Positions 10,050 to 22,899 of a stretch of 64,000 nt of DNA are shown piece by piece. The stretch is from Carettochelys insculpta (taxonomy: Eukaryota; Chordata; Testudines; Carettochelyidae). How positions within the stretch are numbered: position 1 is the first letter of the stretch; each line of letters begins with the position of its first letter. Location of the stretch: positions 224,853,501 to 224,917,500 of the forward strand of contig NC_134137.1 of assembly GCF_033958435.1 (NCBI RefSeq), read 5' to 3'. The notes beneath the pieces are model-generated. The model saw nothing but the letters and a program-made list of their open reading frames with translations, searched no databases and was not told the DNA's origin. A program made the translations under genes and the position numbers.

Positions 10050-10925
10050 TGCATGGGCACAATCAGCTGATGTTTGAAGGCAAGTTGGCTGAAGCTGGAC
10101 CTAATCAAGCCAGAGATGAAGCTGGTGGGCAGAAGAAAGTACTTAGAAAACTCTCCAGATATGGTTCAATCTCCTTTGGTCAAAGACACATGCCCAGAAA
10201 AAAAAAAACAATCGTTCAATTCAGTCCAGAAAGCTCTTGAATTCCTCTCTGATGCTGAGCTCCCACACACCACACACATCAGTAATGCTTTCTACGATGG
10301 ATGATAACCTGGCCTCAGTCACACCCATTTCAGTCACCTCCTATCTGGATTACAGACGTGAGACGCCTGGGCATGAAGCCATCAGCCCTTGGGAAACTCC
10401 AACTACTACAGAATGCTGAAGTGTGTCACCTCACCACTATGGGCTACTGTGCGAGCCATGACAGATCTGTCCTCCACTTCCCACAGAAGATTGAGTCAAG
10501 TTCAAGGTCTCAGTCCCCATCTTCAAGGCATTCAATGGTATGTATCTAAAAGATTACTTGAAGCTTCAGGATGAAGACAGTGCTTGATGATGCCATTCCT
10601 CATGCATAAGGGACTTTTCTACCACTCAAGGAAAGTTTGCTAAGGTGGAGAATGAACCTTCTTTTCACGGGCCAGTCCCAGATTGTGGAATAAATTTTCT
10701 TGGGAAATAAGGACCCTCACGAACCTTCTTCATCTTCCACTCCAAGTGTAAGGTGCTTTTCTGCAACCACTGTTCTCTAACAAACCCGCAGTTTGTACAT
10801 ATATATTTTTTATATAATATTTGACTTAAAAATCCTAACCTTATCAAGCCAAAACACAGTTGCACCACACACACAATTCTCTCCTGGGGAGAGGATGAAA
10901 TAATAAACTGTATGTGACAGAGGTT
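10050..10925 (+). mobile_element. L2-like LINE, 3' end of ORF2 (decayed)
   Basis: Broken frames recall the C-terminal part of an L2/CR1-group reverse transcriptase. 'SYLDY' at about 10339-10353 recalls the 'SRLDYCNAL' motif. 'GKLQLLQNAE' at about 10390-10422 recalls 'LQ.LQNAAAR'. 'PRLWNKFSWEIRT' at about 10678-10716 recalls 'PRLWNSLPLEIR' near the end of L2 ORFs. The 3' part ends with 'GAAATAATAAACTGTATGTG'. Frameshifts and stops are frequent. Family assignment is from motif memory only. Confidence 0.55.
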
Positions 10926-13242
10926 AGTCACATTACTTAATACTCTGCAGTGATAAGGATGGTAGGAAAACCTGCATAAAATAGATTCTTGATACCAGGA
11001 ACAATGAAGGGAGCAGAATGATTGCTATGTATTTCAGAACCAATGTCTATCTTAGACTATTCATTCGTGTTGCAAAACAAGTCAAAACAATCTTCCATCC
11101 ACAAATGCTTTTCATTCCACATAGCACACAACTGCATTGTGCACAGGATCACGCACCACCTTTATTATTAAACATATGACGAATTTTTCTCACAAGCTTT
11201 CAACAGCACATCCACACTCATTGTCAGAGATAAAACAAGCCCCAGACATGAAGGACATGCAGGGAGTATGTCTGCTTGGAAGGATTTCTCATTGCTGAAA
11301 AGGCCCAAGAGTCTCTTAATCCCCTTTTTCCTTCTGTTGTCTGAGTCCACCCTTTCTGACTACACAATGTTCTCTTACCCCTAATCCTGCTCTACCATTG
11401 AGGCTTTCCTTCCACTATAGAACACGATTTTATGGGAGTACCCCTTTGCTGATTTTGGAAAGGAGACTTAAAGATAGGGATTCAGAGAAGACACAACGAT
11501 GTTTTTTTTTTCCACAGCTTCCAAAGAGCCTTCTCTGACTTCACTCTATTTGCAAATGATCCAGTCTCTGACACCCATCCCATTTGGGACAATATGCCAT
11601 GGCTGTCTAGAGTGACACATACCTTATGTGTGGAAGGTGGGAGATCACAGAAAGGCCAGAAGAATCAGGCCTCCCATTTTAGGAAGAGAGTATATCAGTA
11701 TGTTGGTCTGAGGAGGACCAGTGAGGATGAACATGGAGAACGAGGTCCCCTCTGAAAAAAGAGCGTGAGGTCTTCGCAGATGGTGTATTTGAACAGAGAG
11801 TTAAAAGTGGGAGAACACTGGAACAAAATGTCCAGAAACACTCCCTTGAGTCAAAAATGAGTGCTCTTTGGTTCTGGTTTCTTTTTATGTTCACTTTCCA
11901 CAAATTTCAGTGGCAATGACCTTTATGCCAATAGCGGGGCAGAGGAGACAGAGAGAAGGCAGCCAGTTTCAGCCATGTTACTGAGCATGCTCCGTCTCGG
12001 TGAGCATGCTCAGTACAAACCAAGTATCACATATGGGGGGGACACATGATCCTGCAGGCCCTCCTCCCCTACCTGCCATGCATCACCTCTGAATGTTGGC
12101 AGCATCAGGTCTCACTGGCATGAGCCACGTATGACCACGTGAATCTCAAAACCAAATGCTTGACTCTTTGTGGAAGTCATGCCTGCATGTTCATCTAATC
12201 AGGAAATAGAAGCAACACAATAGGATTCATCTGAACAATCGCAAATAACCAGCAATGCACAATGAACGCTCATAGAGGACTGCTCATGATCAACACAGAG
12301 TTAAAAATACTGTCCGCCACCTAAAAAAAAAACAAAAAAAACCCAAAAAAATAAAATACAAACAAATACATTGTGTGAATTGCAGTCTACGCACAACTAC
12401 TTGGGAAGGGGGGGAGCAATACAGACTGGATTTATTGTCAAAATGATATAGTTTTTCAGCTGTGTGGATGAATCATGGGTAAGGATTAGAAGTAAATGAG
12501 CATCTCTGACAGGTTCACTCACAGTCAAGATGCTTACTCCTGGCTGCTCAGGTCTGATGCTACCCTTCCTTCAGTGGCTCTCGCCAGGGCCTCTCTTGAT
12601 CTCTGGGACTCGGCATGCTGTCTCTTCACGGCTTGGCCCTCTAGACAGGCTGCTATATGAGTTTCCCTTTCAGAATAGAAAAGTCTGTCTGCACCAACTG
12701 TCCAGTTATCTTTCCAAGCTATTCTCCAATCAAAGACTAGGCCACTTTGATGGGCTGATGAACCTGGACCCATCCACTACTTTGTGTTCCATCAGAGAGG
12801 GTCTATGAACCAAAGTCTCCTTACTCATACAGCCTGTTGCTATTTCTCAGTGTTCCTTCTTACTTTTCTTCTTTCTCAGGGTTACAGGCCAACCCAGGAG
12901 CTCATCTCAAGCTCTGAGTTCCTCAGAGAGTATCAGCAGCTTACTTCCTCTACAGACCCCTTCTGCTTCCAGCTTCCTGGCGTTATATCAGCCCAGCCTA
13001 TACCTACTCATCTGAGTCTCATCTTTTTCTTTCTCTGGTGCAACCTGCTAGGTTAATTAGCCCCTTCCAAGCTAATTCAGCCCCTTCTGGTTAGGTATGC
13101 AGCCAACTTCGCAGTCAGAGCCTCATCAAAATATTAACTAGCACTTACATTACATGTTACAGGCTCAAAGCATGGTTCAAATCTCTTGGGAGGTTACTGT
13201 TACCCCATTTCACTGCAACACTGACAGGTCACGAGAGCTGCC
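10926..13242. other. unassigned non-coding DNA
   Basis: No gene recognised. A-rich, C-punctuated low complexity occurs at about 12322-12364. A 92-codon and a 90-codon open frame near 12.5-13.05 kb show no domain. Confidence 0.45.
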
Positions 13243-13250
13243 CTCAGAGT

Positions 13251-13535
13251 CAGGGCCAGATTAAGAACAGGTGGGGAAGTGGAACAACACAGTCAAAGAC
13301 CCCTCCCTGGTATATTCAAATATTAATGCAACATCATTATTTATACTTTAAAACTCTATTTGTTCTTTTTATTACTCATGTTGCATAATAAAATTGCACT
13401 TAATTATAAAATAAGAATGACGTTTTATTCCATTAAAGTGAATTAAACAAAATGCAGTTATGGAACTGTGGGTCCCCTCATGCCTGGGGTCCCTGGGGCA
13501 ACTGCCCCTTTTACCCTTATGTTAATCCACTAATG
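13251..13535. mobile_element. hAT-like MITE, 285 bp
   Basis: A perfect 8-bp target duplication, CTCAGAGT, lies at 13243-13250 and 13536-13543. The left end is CAGGGCCAGATTAA; the complement of the right end is CATTAGTGGATTAA, sharing CA and GATTAA. The middle is strongly A/T-rich. There is no ORF. Duplication size and a CA...TG-type end fit hAT. Confidence 0.75.
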
Positions 13536-13543
13536 CTCAGAGT

Positions 13544-14374
13544 GCTTGTTCCTCCAGGCCATGGAAGCTGAATTACTGTCTAACAAAGAAGGCCATTAAC
13601 TGACTGGGACCCCCGAAGGGGCTGGGTGGAGAAATCACCGCATGGATATGTATGTAAAGTGAGCCTGTCTCTTGCATCACTGCTGTGGTAATGGGCCCTG
13701 CTTCAGTGGAGCAGCATCATAGCAAACACGGCAACTCTATTCTTCCCTCCTGCATCTGGCAGATGTTTGTGCCTCTTCACAGTCAGCAGTGAGACGAAAG
13801 GGTAAAGCCAGATTAGTTTTCACAGGGCTTGGCTGTTGCAAAACTACTGTGTAAAAAATGATTTTAAGTGACCTAGATGATGTCTTTTCGTATCATTGTT
13901 TAGCAATATCTGCCTCTGTAGATAATGTAGCTGTTAGTGCTGTTGGATCCCTTAGGACAAAACACCAGTTGTAACACATTTTCTCTGCACCAAAGCCTAC
14001 ATAAATGTTAGATGAAGCCACTTGAAACAAATATAGGTAATGGAGGGGGAATAAGTTAACAAAATCAGCTTTGCAGTTACTAAGTCATAATATTTTATTT
14101 ATTTATTATCTCATAATAGCTATGACAAAAGTAACTACAGACAATAAAGTAGTATTAACAGATGCAGATATCAAAATGACTCTCATGTTCAACCCTTTGT
14201 AAAATTGCCTCTGACTGAAAGCATCCAATCTGCTCAAAAACACAACAAAACATGTAGCCCCCAAAATATTATGTTTAAAGCCTGGCTGAGAGAGAAAGCA
14301 TCATTCCATGATCTATAGATGCAAAACTCAGCCAAAAGATAAATCTGCCAGGGCTGGCAAACTGAGGCAAACCT
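13544..14374. other. unassigned non-coding DNA, A/T-rich
   Basis: No gene or repeat assigned. 'TATTTTATTTATTTATTATC' near 14090 is simple A/T sequence. Confidence 0.4.
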
Positions 14375-14660
14375 ACCCTACAGGAGCGGCTGTGGCACAG
14401 ATGTGGTACTGCAGCTGTGCCTCTGTAATGCCACGATGCCATGATCTATAGGGAAGGCTTGGAAGAGGTTCCCCCACACACACACTGAAGGAACTCCACC
14501 TCCTAAGCTAAAGTACTTAAGCTGGCAAAAACATTCTACCAGTGTCCTCGATGTATCTACACTGAGGGGCTAGGTCAGGATAGCTGCTTCACCCCGGGGT
14601 GTGAATTTTTCACCTCCCTTACCACTGCACTTATGCTGATCTAACCATAGACCAGGCCTA
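14375..14660 (+). repeat. TIR/MITE copy, 'GACCAGGCC' end family
   Basis: Ends in CATAGACCAGGCCT. It shares the identical 15-mer CCGGGGTGTGAATTT (about 14594-14608) with the element at 44707-44993, in the same relative position before the right end. The left boundary is uncertain because the first part is diverged. Confidence 0.5.
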
Positions 14661-15924
14661 AGCCTGAGAGCCTCAGTTACAAATCTCCAGTTACATGGCA
14701 AAGGGAAGGAAAGAAATGTGTTTAGTTTTTAAAGATAAGTACAAAGAGTAACGGTCATTTGCAGATCCTCCCCTGGTGCTCCACAGAATGAAAGATTATG
14801 ACAGCCAAACAACAGTGAATGGGTTATGGAAGAAAAGATGGGAAATATAAGAGGACCTCTCTCTTACAGAGTGGCTCTTGGAATAAAAAGTACACATGTC
14901 ATGGTGTTTCTATCATAGCACCTTGAATTACATGAAGAATTGAGTTGGTGGTCAAGGCAGGTAAGGAGTAAAGGTGTTATGTACTCAAACTCCATACTTA
15001 CTAAGAAGGTGGGCAGCCCCAAGAATAATACATGACATTCACCCAGTCTAGAGATGACAAAGATATGCATTATCTTGGCACTGCTCCCACCTGGGCAATG
15101 GGAGGTAACCATCTCCGGGCTGGATACAGATGGATGGAAGCTACCAGTGTCTTGTGGGCACCACAAAGTAACAAGGGTTTGCTAAATGACCCAAGATCTT
15201 AATCCATCATTGTAGGTACAATTCTCTCTCTGTTCCTCAGTCCCTCAGCACTGTGTCCATTTCATCCAGATTCAGATACGGACATTTCACTAACATCTCA
15301 TACCTATCCAACACAGCAGGAAAACAGCAAGGACTGAGATCAAAGAAAAAAGTTGTTGAGTAATCCTGCTCCTACCCTTTACTTCCCTTCCTTCAGTTCA
15401 ATGGTGTGGCACGACAACAACACTGTTGCAGATTAAATCCAGTGACACTGCTAACATAGTGCATAAAAATGCCCTTTCCCCAGCTCTCATACTTCAGCAT
15501 TGGTTTTGTTATAAATATAATGAACATTTATGCTTTAGCCAATGTCATTTAGACTACTCCAAAGCATCATTCTGTGCATCACATAGCATGCAGCACTGCC
15601 TCATAAGAAGATTGGCATCATGTCTAGCAGCGTGTGACATTTCATTTTGAAGCCTGCAGCCAGGCTGGGACTTTGAGGTCTGCTTAGGGAATGTTACTTG
15701 GGAACAGCCATCTCCAAAACCTCAGTGCTCTGCAGAAAGTCATGTGGCTGGTTCAGCAGCACTCTGCTTCAGAATCAGCATGGAATCCCGGCTGGCAGTC
15801 TGAGCCAACGAAGTGCCTTTTTTTTCAGATTAGACACACAACCACTTGTGTGGCCAGCAAAAACACTCCGGCAGCTTTCCCAAAAGGAAGGTTAGCCTTG
15901 AGGTTAAAGCACAAAGTGGGGACA
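14661..15924. other. unassigned non-coding DNA
   Basis: No gene or repeat assigned. Open frames up to about 107 codons lack domains. Confidence 0.4.
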
Positions 15925-16115
15925 TCCGATGATAATTCTTGGCTATGCCACTATCTTGCTGTGAGATTTCAAACCTCTAATTTAATCTCGCTGCCTCATT
16001 TTCTCCATTGGTAAAATTGGGCAAGCAGTACTTGTCTCCTCTTTCATGACAACTGGAGAACTAAACTAATCATGGTGAAAGTGCTCTGACTTTGGAAGAA
16101 GGTACTAGAAAATGC
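15925..16115 (+). repeat. MIR-like SINE
   Basis: TTCTTGGCTATGCCACTA, CTTGCTGTGAGATTTCAAAC, then GCCTCATTTTCTCCATTGGT and TAAAATTGGGCAAG follow the order of the MIR core and its 'CCTCAGTTTCCCCATCTGTAAAATGGG' region. The tail 'AAAGTGCTCTGACTTTGGAA' corresponds to the '...AAGTGCTTTGAGAT' end often seen. Confidence 0.6.
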
Positions 16116-18300
16116 CAAAGATGACATTAGGCTTTTGCCCGGATCTGTCCACTCCAGGTCTCCTTGGCCTTTCAGCTGGTACTGCTATTCTTCAATTCCT
16201 GTCTAACACCATGTATGGTTTGCTGGTAATTGGAAATATACCATAAATCTCTCTAGAGGTGCATGAAAAGATCTTTGTGTACCCTTTTGAGATTGTGTCC
16301 TTCTGGCTGGTTCTCTGATAATGGAAGTGATTATTAGTGTTTAGCGCCTACTTCTTCTCGGTTTAATACCAAAAGATGTCTTTTCATCTTGTTAGAATTC
16401 TGGGGATTGAGCTGGCCTTTTGTGTAACTCACTTCTTTAAGATTTCATTATTTTCAACAATGGGAAGGAGTTCTCATTTGGCCTGTTTGGGGTATTTCCA
16501 AGCACAGCTGGTGGTGCCCAGAAGGGAGAAAGAGCAGCACTGTAGAGATATTCATGATGTCCAAAATAGAAAGCAATTTATATGGACAATTAAAAAGAAG
16601 CCACCAGGGACCTTGGTGGCTGAGATCTGGGATTTTGTAACCAGGCAATTTCTGGGATTTAAGAAAAAAAGTCATCTGAGGCCATTAAAAAGAAATGGAA
16701 AAAATAATTTGCCATATCATTTACCCAGGCATTTGATCCCTGGTTCATTACCAGGCTCTGAGGTGGAAGAGGGGAGCAGAGTCACCAGGGGAACAGGTTT
16801 GAAGTTTCACATTGGGTGCCAGGTAAAGGTGAAGCATGTCAGGGTCTCTGCATGACTTAAAAAAAAAATCCACTGAAAGTCTGTGTGATCTGGGCCCCTC
16901 CTCCTCCTGCTCCTCCTCCACTTCCCCATGTCCTTGCCCCTCTGTCTCTAATTCTGCAGTCCCCTGACTCCTCTGCTGTGTTTCTGCTTCTGACTCATGC
17001 TATTTCAAAGGATTAGGCTGGTTAAAAGGACAGAACTGTGGTAACGTACAGTTATTTGGTTTATCAGGGTTGTTTTGTTATCATTTTAGCTCCTTTGGCA
17101 TTGGCTGGACCAAGAGCTGTAGTCTTTCCGGTCAACCCCACATTTTCCTGGTGACCCCTCAGATAGGAAGCTCTAGATCAGACACAAGAAGTTAAACCAA
17201 TCTGTGGCAAAACAACCCTAAGAAATATTTTAGCTACGTACAAGAGCCTCTTAGGACCCCTGACCATGGGCTGAGGTGCCACAATGCGGTAGCAAGTGTA
17301 GAGAACTATAGTGTAGGTGAGGCATAGCAGTTGCTGGCATTTTTAAGTCCTAGGCAAGTGACTGATATGGAGGAGGCTGGATTCTTCAACGGGAGTGAGT
17401 GTTCAGCAAGCACTGACTTGAGTTCTGTGTTTATTTGGTTGTCCAGCTTCTCACACAGGAAGAGAGTCCAATCCAGGAGCTGCAATTGAAGTTGTGTAAT
17501 TGTAATTGAGTCCAATCCAGGAGCTTGCAATTGTAGCTATTGTTGTGGGGAAGGTTTGAGGAGTGGGCCTTACACATTGCTCTCCTCTGTGGAGACCTCA
17601 CACACCACTCCTTGAAATTAGACACAGACTGATAGCACAGATCTTCTCAGCCAGGTCTAGCCAATGCAATGAGTTTTAATGTCTAGCCTGCATGGTTTGA
17701 GTTTGGCCTTCAAATTGTCTTTGTATGTGAGGATGGGGTGACTTTACAGTGGGTTTTCACGGTATCTGCATCATAGCGGGTGGTAAAGCACTACTTTTGG
17801 TACGTGGAAAATTTTCACACAGACCATGTCTGACCCAGTGAAGTAGAGCTGTGATGAGCATGCTCTTGGTGCCAGATATGTGGACCTCAGTGGTGGTCAG
17901 GCAGATCATTTGTAAGTGGATCTGTATTACAGCATGACTAGAAAATTGGCAGGCCTCTGGGACCATGCTTATATTTTGTGGCATTAATGAGGGAAGATTA
18001 TCAGATAAAAAGGTGAGTTTGGGAACATATTGTCCATATCCATCATAAAAACTTGGCAGGTCTAAGGCTTCCAGCTCCACTAACTTGGAAGTCAAGAGAG
18101 AAAAAGTTACACAAAGCTACTGCTACTCAGGATATCTTGTCGTCAGCTAAACTACCAGGAGTCTCTGGGTCCTTTCTGTCCCATGGTGGTTCTCTGCCAA
18201 AAGCAGAATTACATTTTATGTCATTTCAGAGCCAATGGATCTTAAGCAATTTAGGCAGTCCTGGGATGAGAGGGAAGGTTCTCTCATGGATCAGTATCTA
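16116..18300. other. unassigned non-coding DNA
   Basis: Includes a 159-codon open frame (16376-16855) that has no recognisable domain and ends next to a short A run. I consider it fortuitous. CT-rich sequence at about 16896-16935. A local tandem duplication is listed separately. Confidence 0.4.
17464..17550 (+). repeat. two-copy tandem duplication, about 44-bp unit
   Basis: GAGTCCAATCCAGGAGCT starts at 17464 and again at 17508, each followed by (T)GCAATTG. The second copy has one extra T and then diverges. Confidence 0.8.
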
Positions 18301-19400
18301 ACTGAAAGATAGGAGACAAAAAGTAGGAATAAATGGTTAGTTCTCACAATTGAGAGAGGTAAGCAGTAGGACCCCACGGAATTGTACTGGAACCTTGGGC
18401 TGGTCAACGTATTCATAAATGATCTTGCAAAGTAAGGCGGCAAAATCTGTGGAAGATACATTACTTAAGAAAGTTCTATCCAGAGTTGTCTGTGAAAAGT
18501 TTCAAATGGATTTCAACAAAATGGGCGGCAGGAACAAAACGACAGATGAAATTCAAATGTTGATAAATGTAAAGTAATGCACATTGGAAAATTCTGACTA
18601 TATACATAGAAAAGGGTGGTGTCCCACTTAGCTGTTATTATGGAGGAAAGAAATCTTGGAGTCATCGTAAATTGTTCTCTGAAAATATCTGCTCAATATC
18701 CAGCAGCAATCAACAGAGATAACAATGTTAGGAAGCATTAGGAAAAAGACCGAAAACGAGACAGAAAATATCATAATGGTACTATATAAATCCATGGTGC
18801 ACCCACACTTGGAATACTACGTGTAGTTCTGGTTGCCCCATGTAAAAAGAAAATATATATAACAGAATTGGAAACAAAACCCCAGAAAATCAATCCTGAG
18901 TGGGTCAATCTTCCACAGCAGTATAAACGTAGGCTTAGAGGAAGTGATACATGTTTATAAAATAATCTCTGTTGTGGAGAAAATGAATAAAAATGTGTTA
19001 TTTACATCTTCACGTAATATAAGAACCAGGTATCACTCAATGATGTGAAATCTATAGGCAGAAGATTTAAAACACACATAGGCAAGTACTTCTTCACATA
19101 ATGTACAGACTGATTGCCAAGGACACTGTGAAGGACAAAAGAATAACAGGATTCAAAAATGAATTAGATAAGTTCACAGAGGATAACTCCATCAATGGCT
19201 ATTCAGAGTGGTCTGGGACAAAACAGCGTATTCTGGGTGTCTCTGAGCCTCTGACCAGTGGAAGGGAAGCTTAAATGACAAGGGAAGCATCACTTGATAG
19301 CCAGTTCTGTTAATTTCTTCTGAAGTAGATGGCACTGTTGGAAGACAGGATACCTGTCTAGATGAACCTTTGGTCTGACCTGGTCCAGCCATTCTCACAC
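18300..19400 (+). mobile_element. CR1 LINE, 3' part of ORF2 and 3' end (decayed)
   Basis: Typical CR1 text is recognisable throughout: TATTCATAAATGATCTTGCA, GTAAAGTAATGCACATTGGA, TATATAAATCCATGGTGC followed by CACACTTGGAATAC, TTCTTCACATAATG, ATCAATGGCTATT, and the end 'GATGAACCTTTGGTCTGACC'. The RT active site would be FADD. Here the frame through 18445-18475 reads AKSVEDTLLK, so SVED replaces it. Several frames are broken and the sequence between about 18900 and 18960 is shortened. The fragment covers the last third of the RT, 5'-truncated as most CR1 copies are. Confidence 0.88.
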
Positions 19401-20954
19401 AATTTCATTAATAATAAACTACCAGCATGTACACGCAACTCCTCCCTTTCATCTTCTTAGCGCATTTCATGTAAAGATTTCAAATTATTTTTTCCCAATA
19501 TTTATTAATGAAGCCCTGTCATAACCCATAAAGTATATCTGTATATACTGTATGGGCTTTGTAGAAGGAGAGGCAGTGACTCTTATACTAAGTTGCCTAA
19601 CCCTTTCCATTGGAAAATGGTTTTGTGACCATTTTTCAAGTAGCTGTGACACCTGTATAGTTTGCAGAAGGAACTGCAAATTTTATAGGAGGAAAGCCCT
19701 AGGGTCAGTGATGTGCTTGTTTCTGAACCATTTATTTCTGGTCAGATTTGACTGGTATAAAGTGAGGAAAATCATCATATCTCATCTGTAGTTTGCATAA
19801 TGTTGCTTGCTTCTGGCAGCATGATTGTGATGTGAACTTGCCTAGAAATATGTGAACTATGTCAATACATTTCCATTGTTATCTGCACGAAATAACGCCA
19901 CAAGACAGATGCATAAAATCATCTGATAGAATAAAAGCCAAGGTTCTGGTGCTCTTACCTATACACAGGAGGTTTATCCTACTATTCATGCAAGCATAAG
20001 ATTGTAAAGTTCCTCACCATTTTATTGTTGGTGTTTATTATAAAGCATCCTGTACTTGTTATCTGGTTATAAAGGAATCCTTGATATATTATTTCAGAGT
20101 AAGAGCTGAGAGCGAGTTAAATTACATTAACCTTTAACGCTGGTATTATTAGGTAACATCAGAGACTGTACTACCGTGCAATTTCCTCACCTATTCTTAT
20201 CCCAGCAGTGTATTTTTACTTGGTGTATTTTTACTAATAGTGCAAACCCTGCATTAGAGTCTTTTGAACTCTCTGCAAGGGTTTTCTGTTCTCTTCCAGT
20301 TGAGTGCTCCTTAAGATGTAGAGCTATCTTTCCCTGACCACTATAGATAGATGCTGAGTGGAAAGGGGCAGGTTTGCATGGCTGCAGCTGTGTATGCTGG
20401 CCCTTGAGCGAGTGCTGAGACAAATCAGCAAGTAACGGGATGGCTGGATTGGTACGCGCTCTGTGTCTGTGTTTGTTTTGTAAGACGGAGGCTTTAGGAC
20501 TGTACTGGTTTATTAAGGGTTGCTGGAGCTTGATTAAAATTACAGGCTTTCTTCAGGGCTAGTATTAATCCTTGAAACTGAGTGTAAGCCCAGCACATGC
20601 TACATAACAAGGGAGGGACATGAAGTCACTTGTGTTACTAAAGTGTGTCAGACAGGTCCATGACCTGGAGGATCTGATGTTCTTAGATATAGAAACTAAA
20701 GTATAAGGGCCAAACTCTGCTCTCAGTTCCTCACACCTCAATCTAAAATAACAGTTGACTTCAGTAGTTAGTCCAGCTTTACAATGGCAGTCAAATGAGG
20801 GTTTTCAACGAATTAATGTTTCTCCAGATTTACATTGGTCTAAATGAGAGCAGAATTTGGCCAGTGATTCATTGTAAGAACACAAATGAAAATATCTGCA
20901 TTAAAGAATAATTTGGTCTGTGACCACAAGGCAGCCCTTCTGTCAGATGTTCGG
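19401..20954. other. unassigned non-coding DNA, A/T-rich
   Basis: No gene or clear repeat. A small direct repeat, TGTATTTTTACT, occurs at about 20210 and 20224. Confidence 0.45.
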
Positions 20955-21200
20955 GGGTATGTCTAAACTACCGCTGGGAGTGAACCTCTCCATCTGGGTA
21001 GACAGAAGTAGGGCACTGAAAATATCTGCAGGTGGTTTTGGTTTAATTTGGTAGTTGGGGTATGAAATCTGATGGCTAGTCCAAGCCTCCGCCGGTGTTT
21101 CAACATTCACGCTGATAAAAATAGAGCCCTACCCTGAGCTCCACTACTGTCTGTCTGTCCAGTTTGGGAGGCTCAATCCCAGACACAGTGTAGACATACC
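20955..21200. repeat. TIR/MITE copy, about 245 bp
   Basis: Left end GGTATGTCTAAACT, right end CACAGTGTAGACATACC. The terminal GGTATGTCTA is a perfect inverted match. No convincing target duplication was found. No ORF. Confidence 0.65.
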
Positions 21201-21779
21201 TCAGAACAGAGCTGGTACAAGGGGACACAATATCTTGCCTTTGAATACACTTTCATAAGGAAATAACCTCAGTACACATTCGGCTTAAGATCCTCCCTGG
21301 AGCCCATCATTTACAAGCTCTGTGCTGTAAGGATGTAATCCATAGCTCATTTCAACCCAATGAAAAAATCATGAGGGCTCACTACAAGGCCCTAAATAGA
21401 AGTGATCAGTTTTTGTTATGAAGGGTTGTAGGACTAAAGATGTATGTTAATAAAGAGTGGCTGCCTCCTCTTCTACAAGCTAGTATTAACTGTGGGAATT
21501 AACACTGTAATTAACGAGAGGGAAAATAAATAGTATTTTTTTTTTAATTCAACAAATATTCCAAATGCACCAAATTCTGAGCCGTGTTGCTCAGTTGTTG
21601 CTCAGCCCTTTGTCAGGCAATGTCCCCCTGACATCAGTGAGAATTTTGTCTGAGTAAGGCCCAAGAAAGAGCCCTCTGGATTTGTGCCTTCGGTTTCAGG
21701 GAAAGTTCTACCTGAGTAAATCAAGACTGTGGGCAGGATAGGGTCTAATAGTCACAGCCTTGCATTGGCTGACCAACAC
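21201..21779. other. unassigned non-coding DNA
   Basis: Nothing recognisable apart from a T run at about 21538-21546. Confidence 0.4.
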
Positions 21780-22225
21780 TATACCTCAGTGGTCAGAGGC
21801 ACTGTAGCCCAGGATATATAGGGATTCCTGGAATTCTCAGTAGGAGTATACAGTAGATGGTGTGTCTCTCTTTAATGGACACTCCTCTATAGCTTAGCTG
21901 ATCAGTGGTGATAGCCAGTGGCAAGTGGGGAGCATGGCATGGCCTTGCCTCCTCCTCTATCCTTTGGCCTGGCTCAACTCGCCTTGCAAAGTGGTTGTGT
22001 TCCATATCGCCCACTTAACCTGAGCCACGGAGGCTTTGAGTCTGTGACAAGCCCAGCCACACAGCTTGCCCTTGAGCCCAAGCAGTGGAGGCTTGTGATT
22101 TTAGCTCTGGAGGTCCTTGACTGAATCCCTGGTGTGTTAACCAAGATGCTGCCCCTTAATTGCACTCTGATGACATTGCACACTCAACCAATGGCTACAC
22201 CGAACCTAGCCCTAAGTAAGAGCTT
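21780..22225. repeat. possible tRNA-derived SINE-like or LTR-like repeat
   Basis: 'AGCAGTGGAGGC...CTCTGGAGGTCC' followed by 'TTGACTGAATCCCTGG' at about 22080-22132 recalls the A/B-box spacing of a tRNA-derived promoter (B box GGTTCGAATCC). It is too diverged to be a tRNA gene. Boundaries are a guess. Confidence 0.25.
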
Positions 22226-22899
22226 CGGTCCTATACAATGTCTTTGAACCGCTATACAGAGCTCTCTATAAATATCTGGAAAATAAAAAATTATAGTAAT
22301 GGGCAGAAATATTGTTGAGTTTTCTTAATGATAAATGAAATGGAAATTTCTAGCTGAATGATTGATACAGGAAGTCAGAATTCTTTTTGCTAGGGAGCTG
22401 ATGCCTCTTTATATCCTCATCTCATAAAATTGTCAGAGATATTTAAAAAAGAAATATGCCAAAATTAAAACAGAGTAGAAGGAATCATTTCACATATTTA
22501 ATAGCATAATGAAGTCTTTTAAATGTAATTTTCTTTACTCTTCTGATTTTGCATTCACAAAGAGAATCTCCTCTTCCATCTTTATTAGCCAGTGTGTTTG
22601 TCATCATTACAGGTCAAGTATTTTCATAAGCAGTTGATGAATATTAACCATTCAAAATTACACAGTAAATAGTTTCCTCTCACAATGACAACTCTTGTGT
22701 ACGGAAATATTACTCAGAGAGTAAGTAGCTTGTCATCACCCTTCACCTCCCTCTGCCACTCCCTTGTTTTGTACAAAGGGCGACTGCATGGGAGGGGAAA
22801 TGGAATTCTTCCCTGTGCCAGTACCTCAGAGGCCTGAGAGGCTGTGTGCTTCATAGCTACATAGCTCCGGGGCAGTAGCAATGACCTGTGCTCCCCTGC
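22226..22899. other. unassigned A/T-rich DNA
   Basis: No gene or repeat seen. Long A/T-rich stretch at 22270-22700. Confidence 0.4.

Noticed and set aside
16376..16855. 159-codon open frame ending at an A run, possibly a retrotransposed gene copy
   Set aside because: No domain or target duplication; the A run is only about 10 bases and follows the stop directly with no 3' untranslated region.
20955..21200. 8-bp target duplication around this TIR element
   Set aside because: The flanks (GATGTTCG and TCAGAACA) do not match beyond chance.
22080..22132. tRNA-like A/B-box arrangement
   Set aside because: Too diverged to fold as a tRNA gene; kept only as a weak SINE-like hint.
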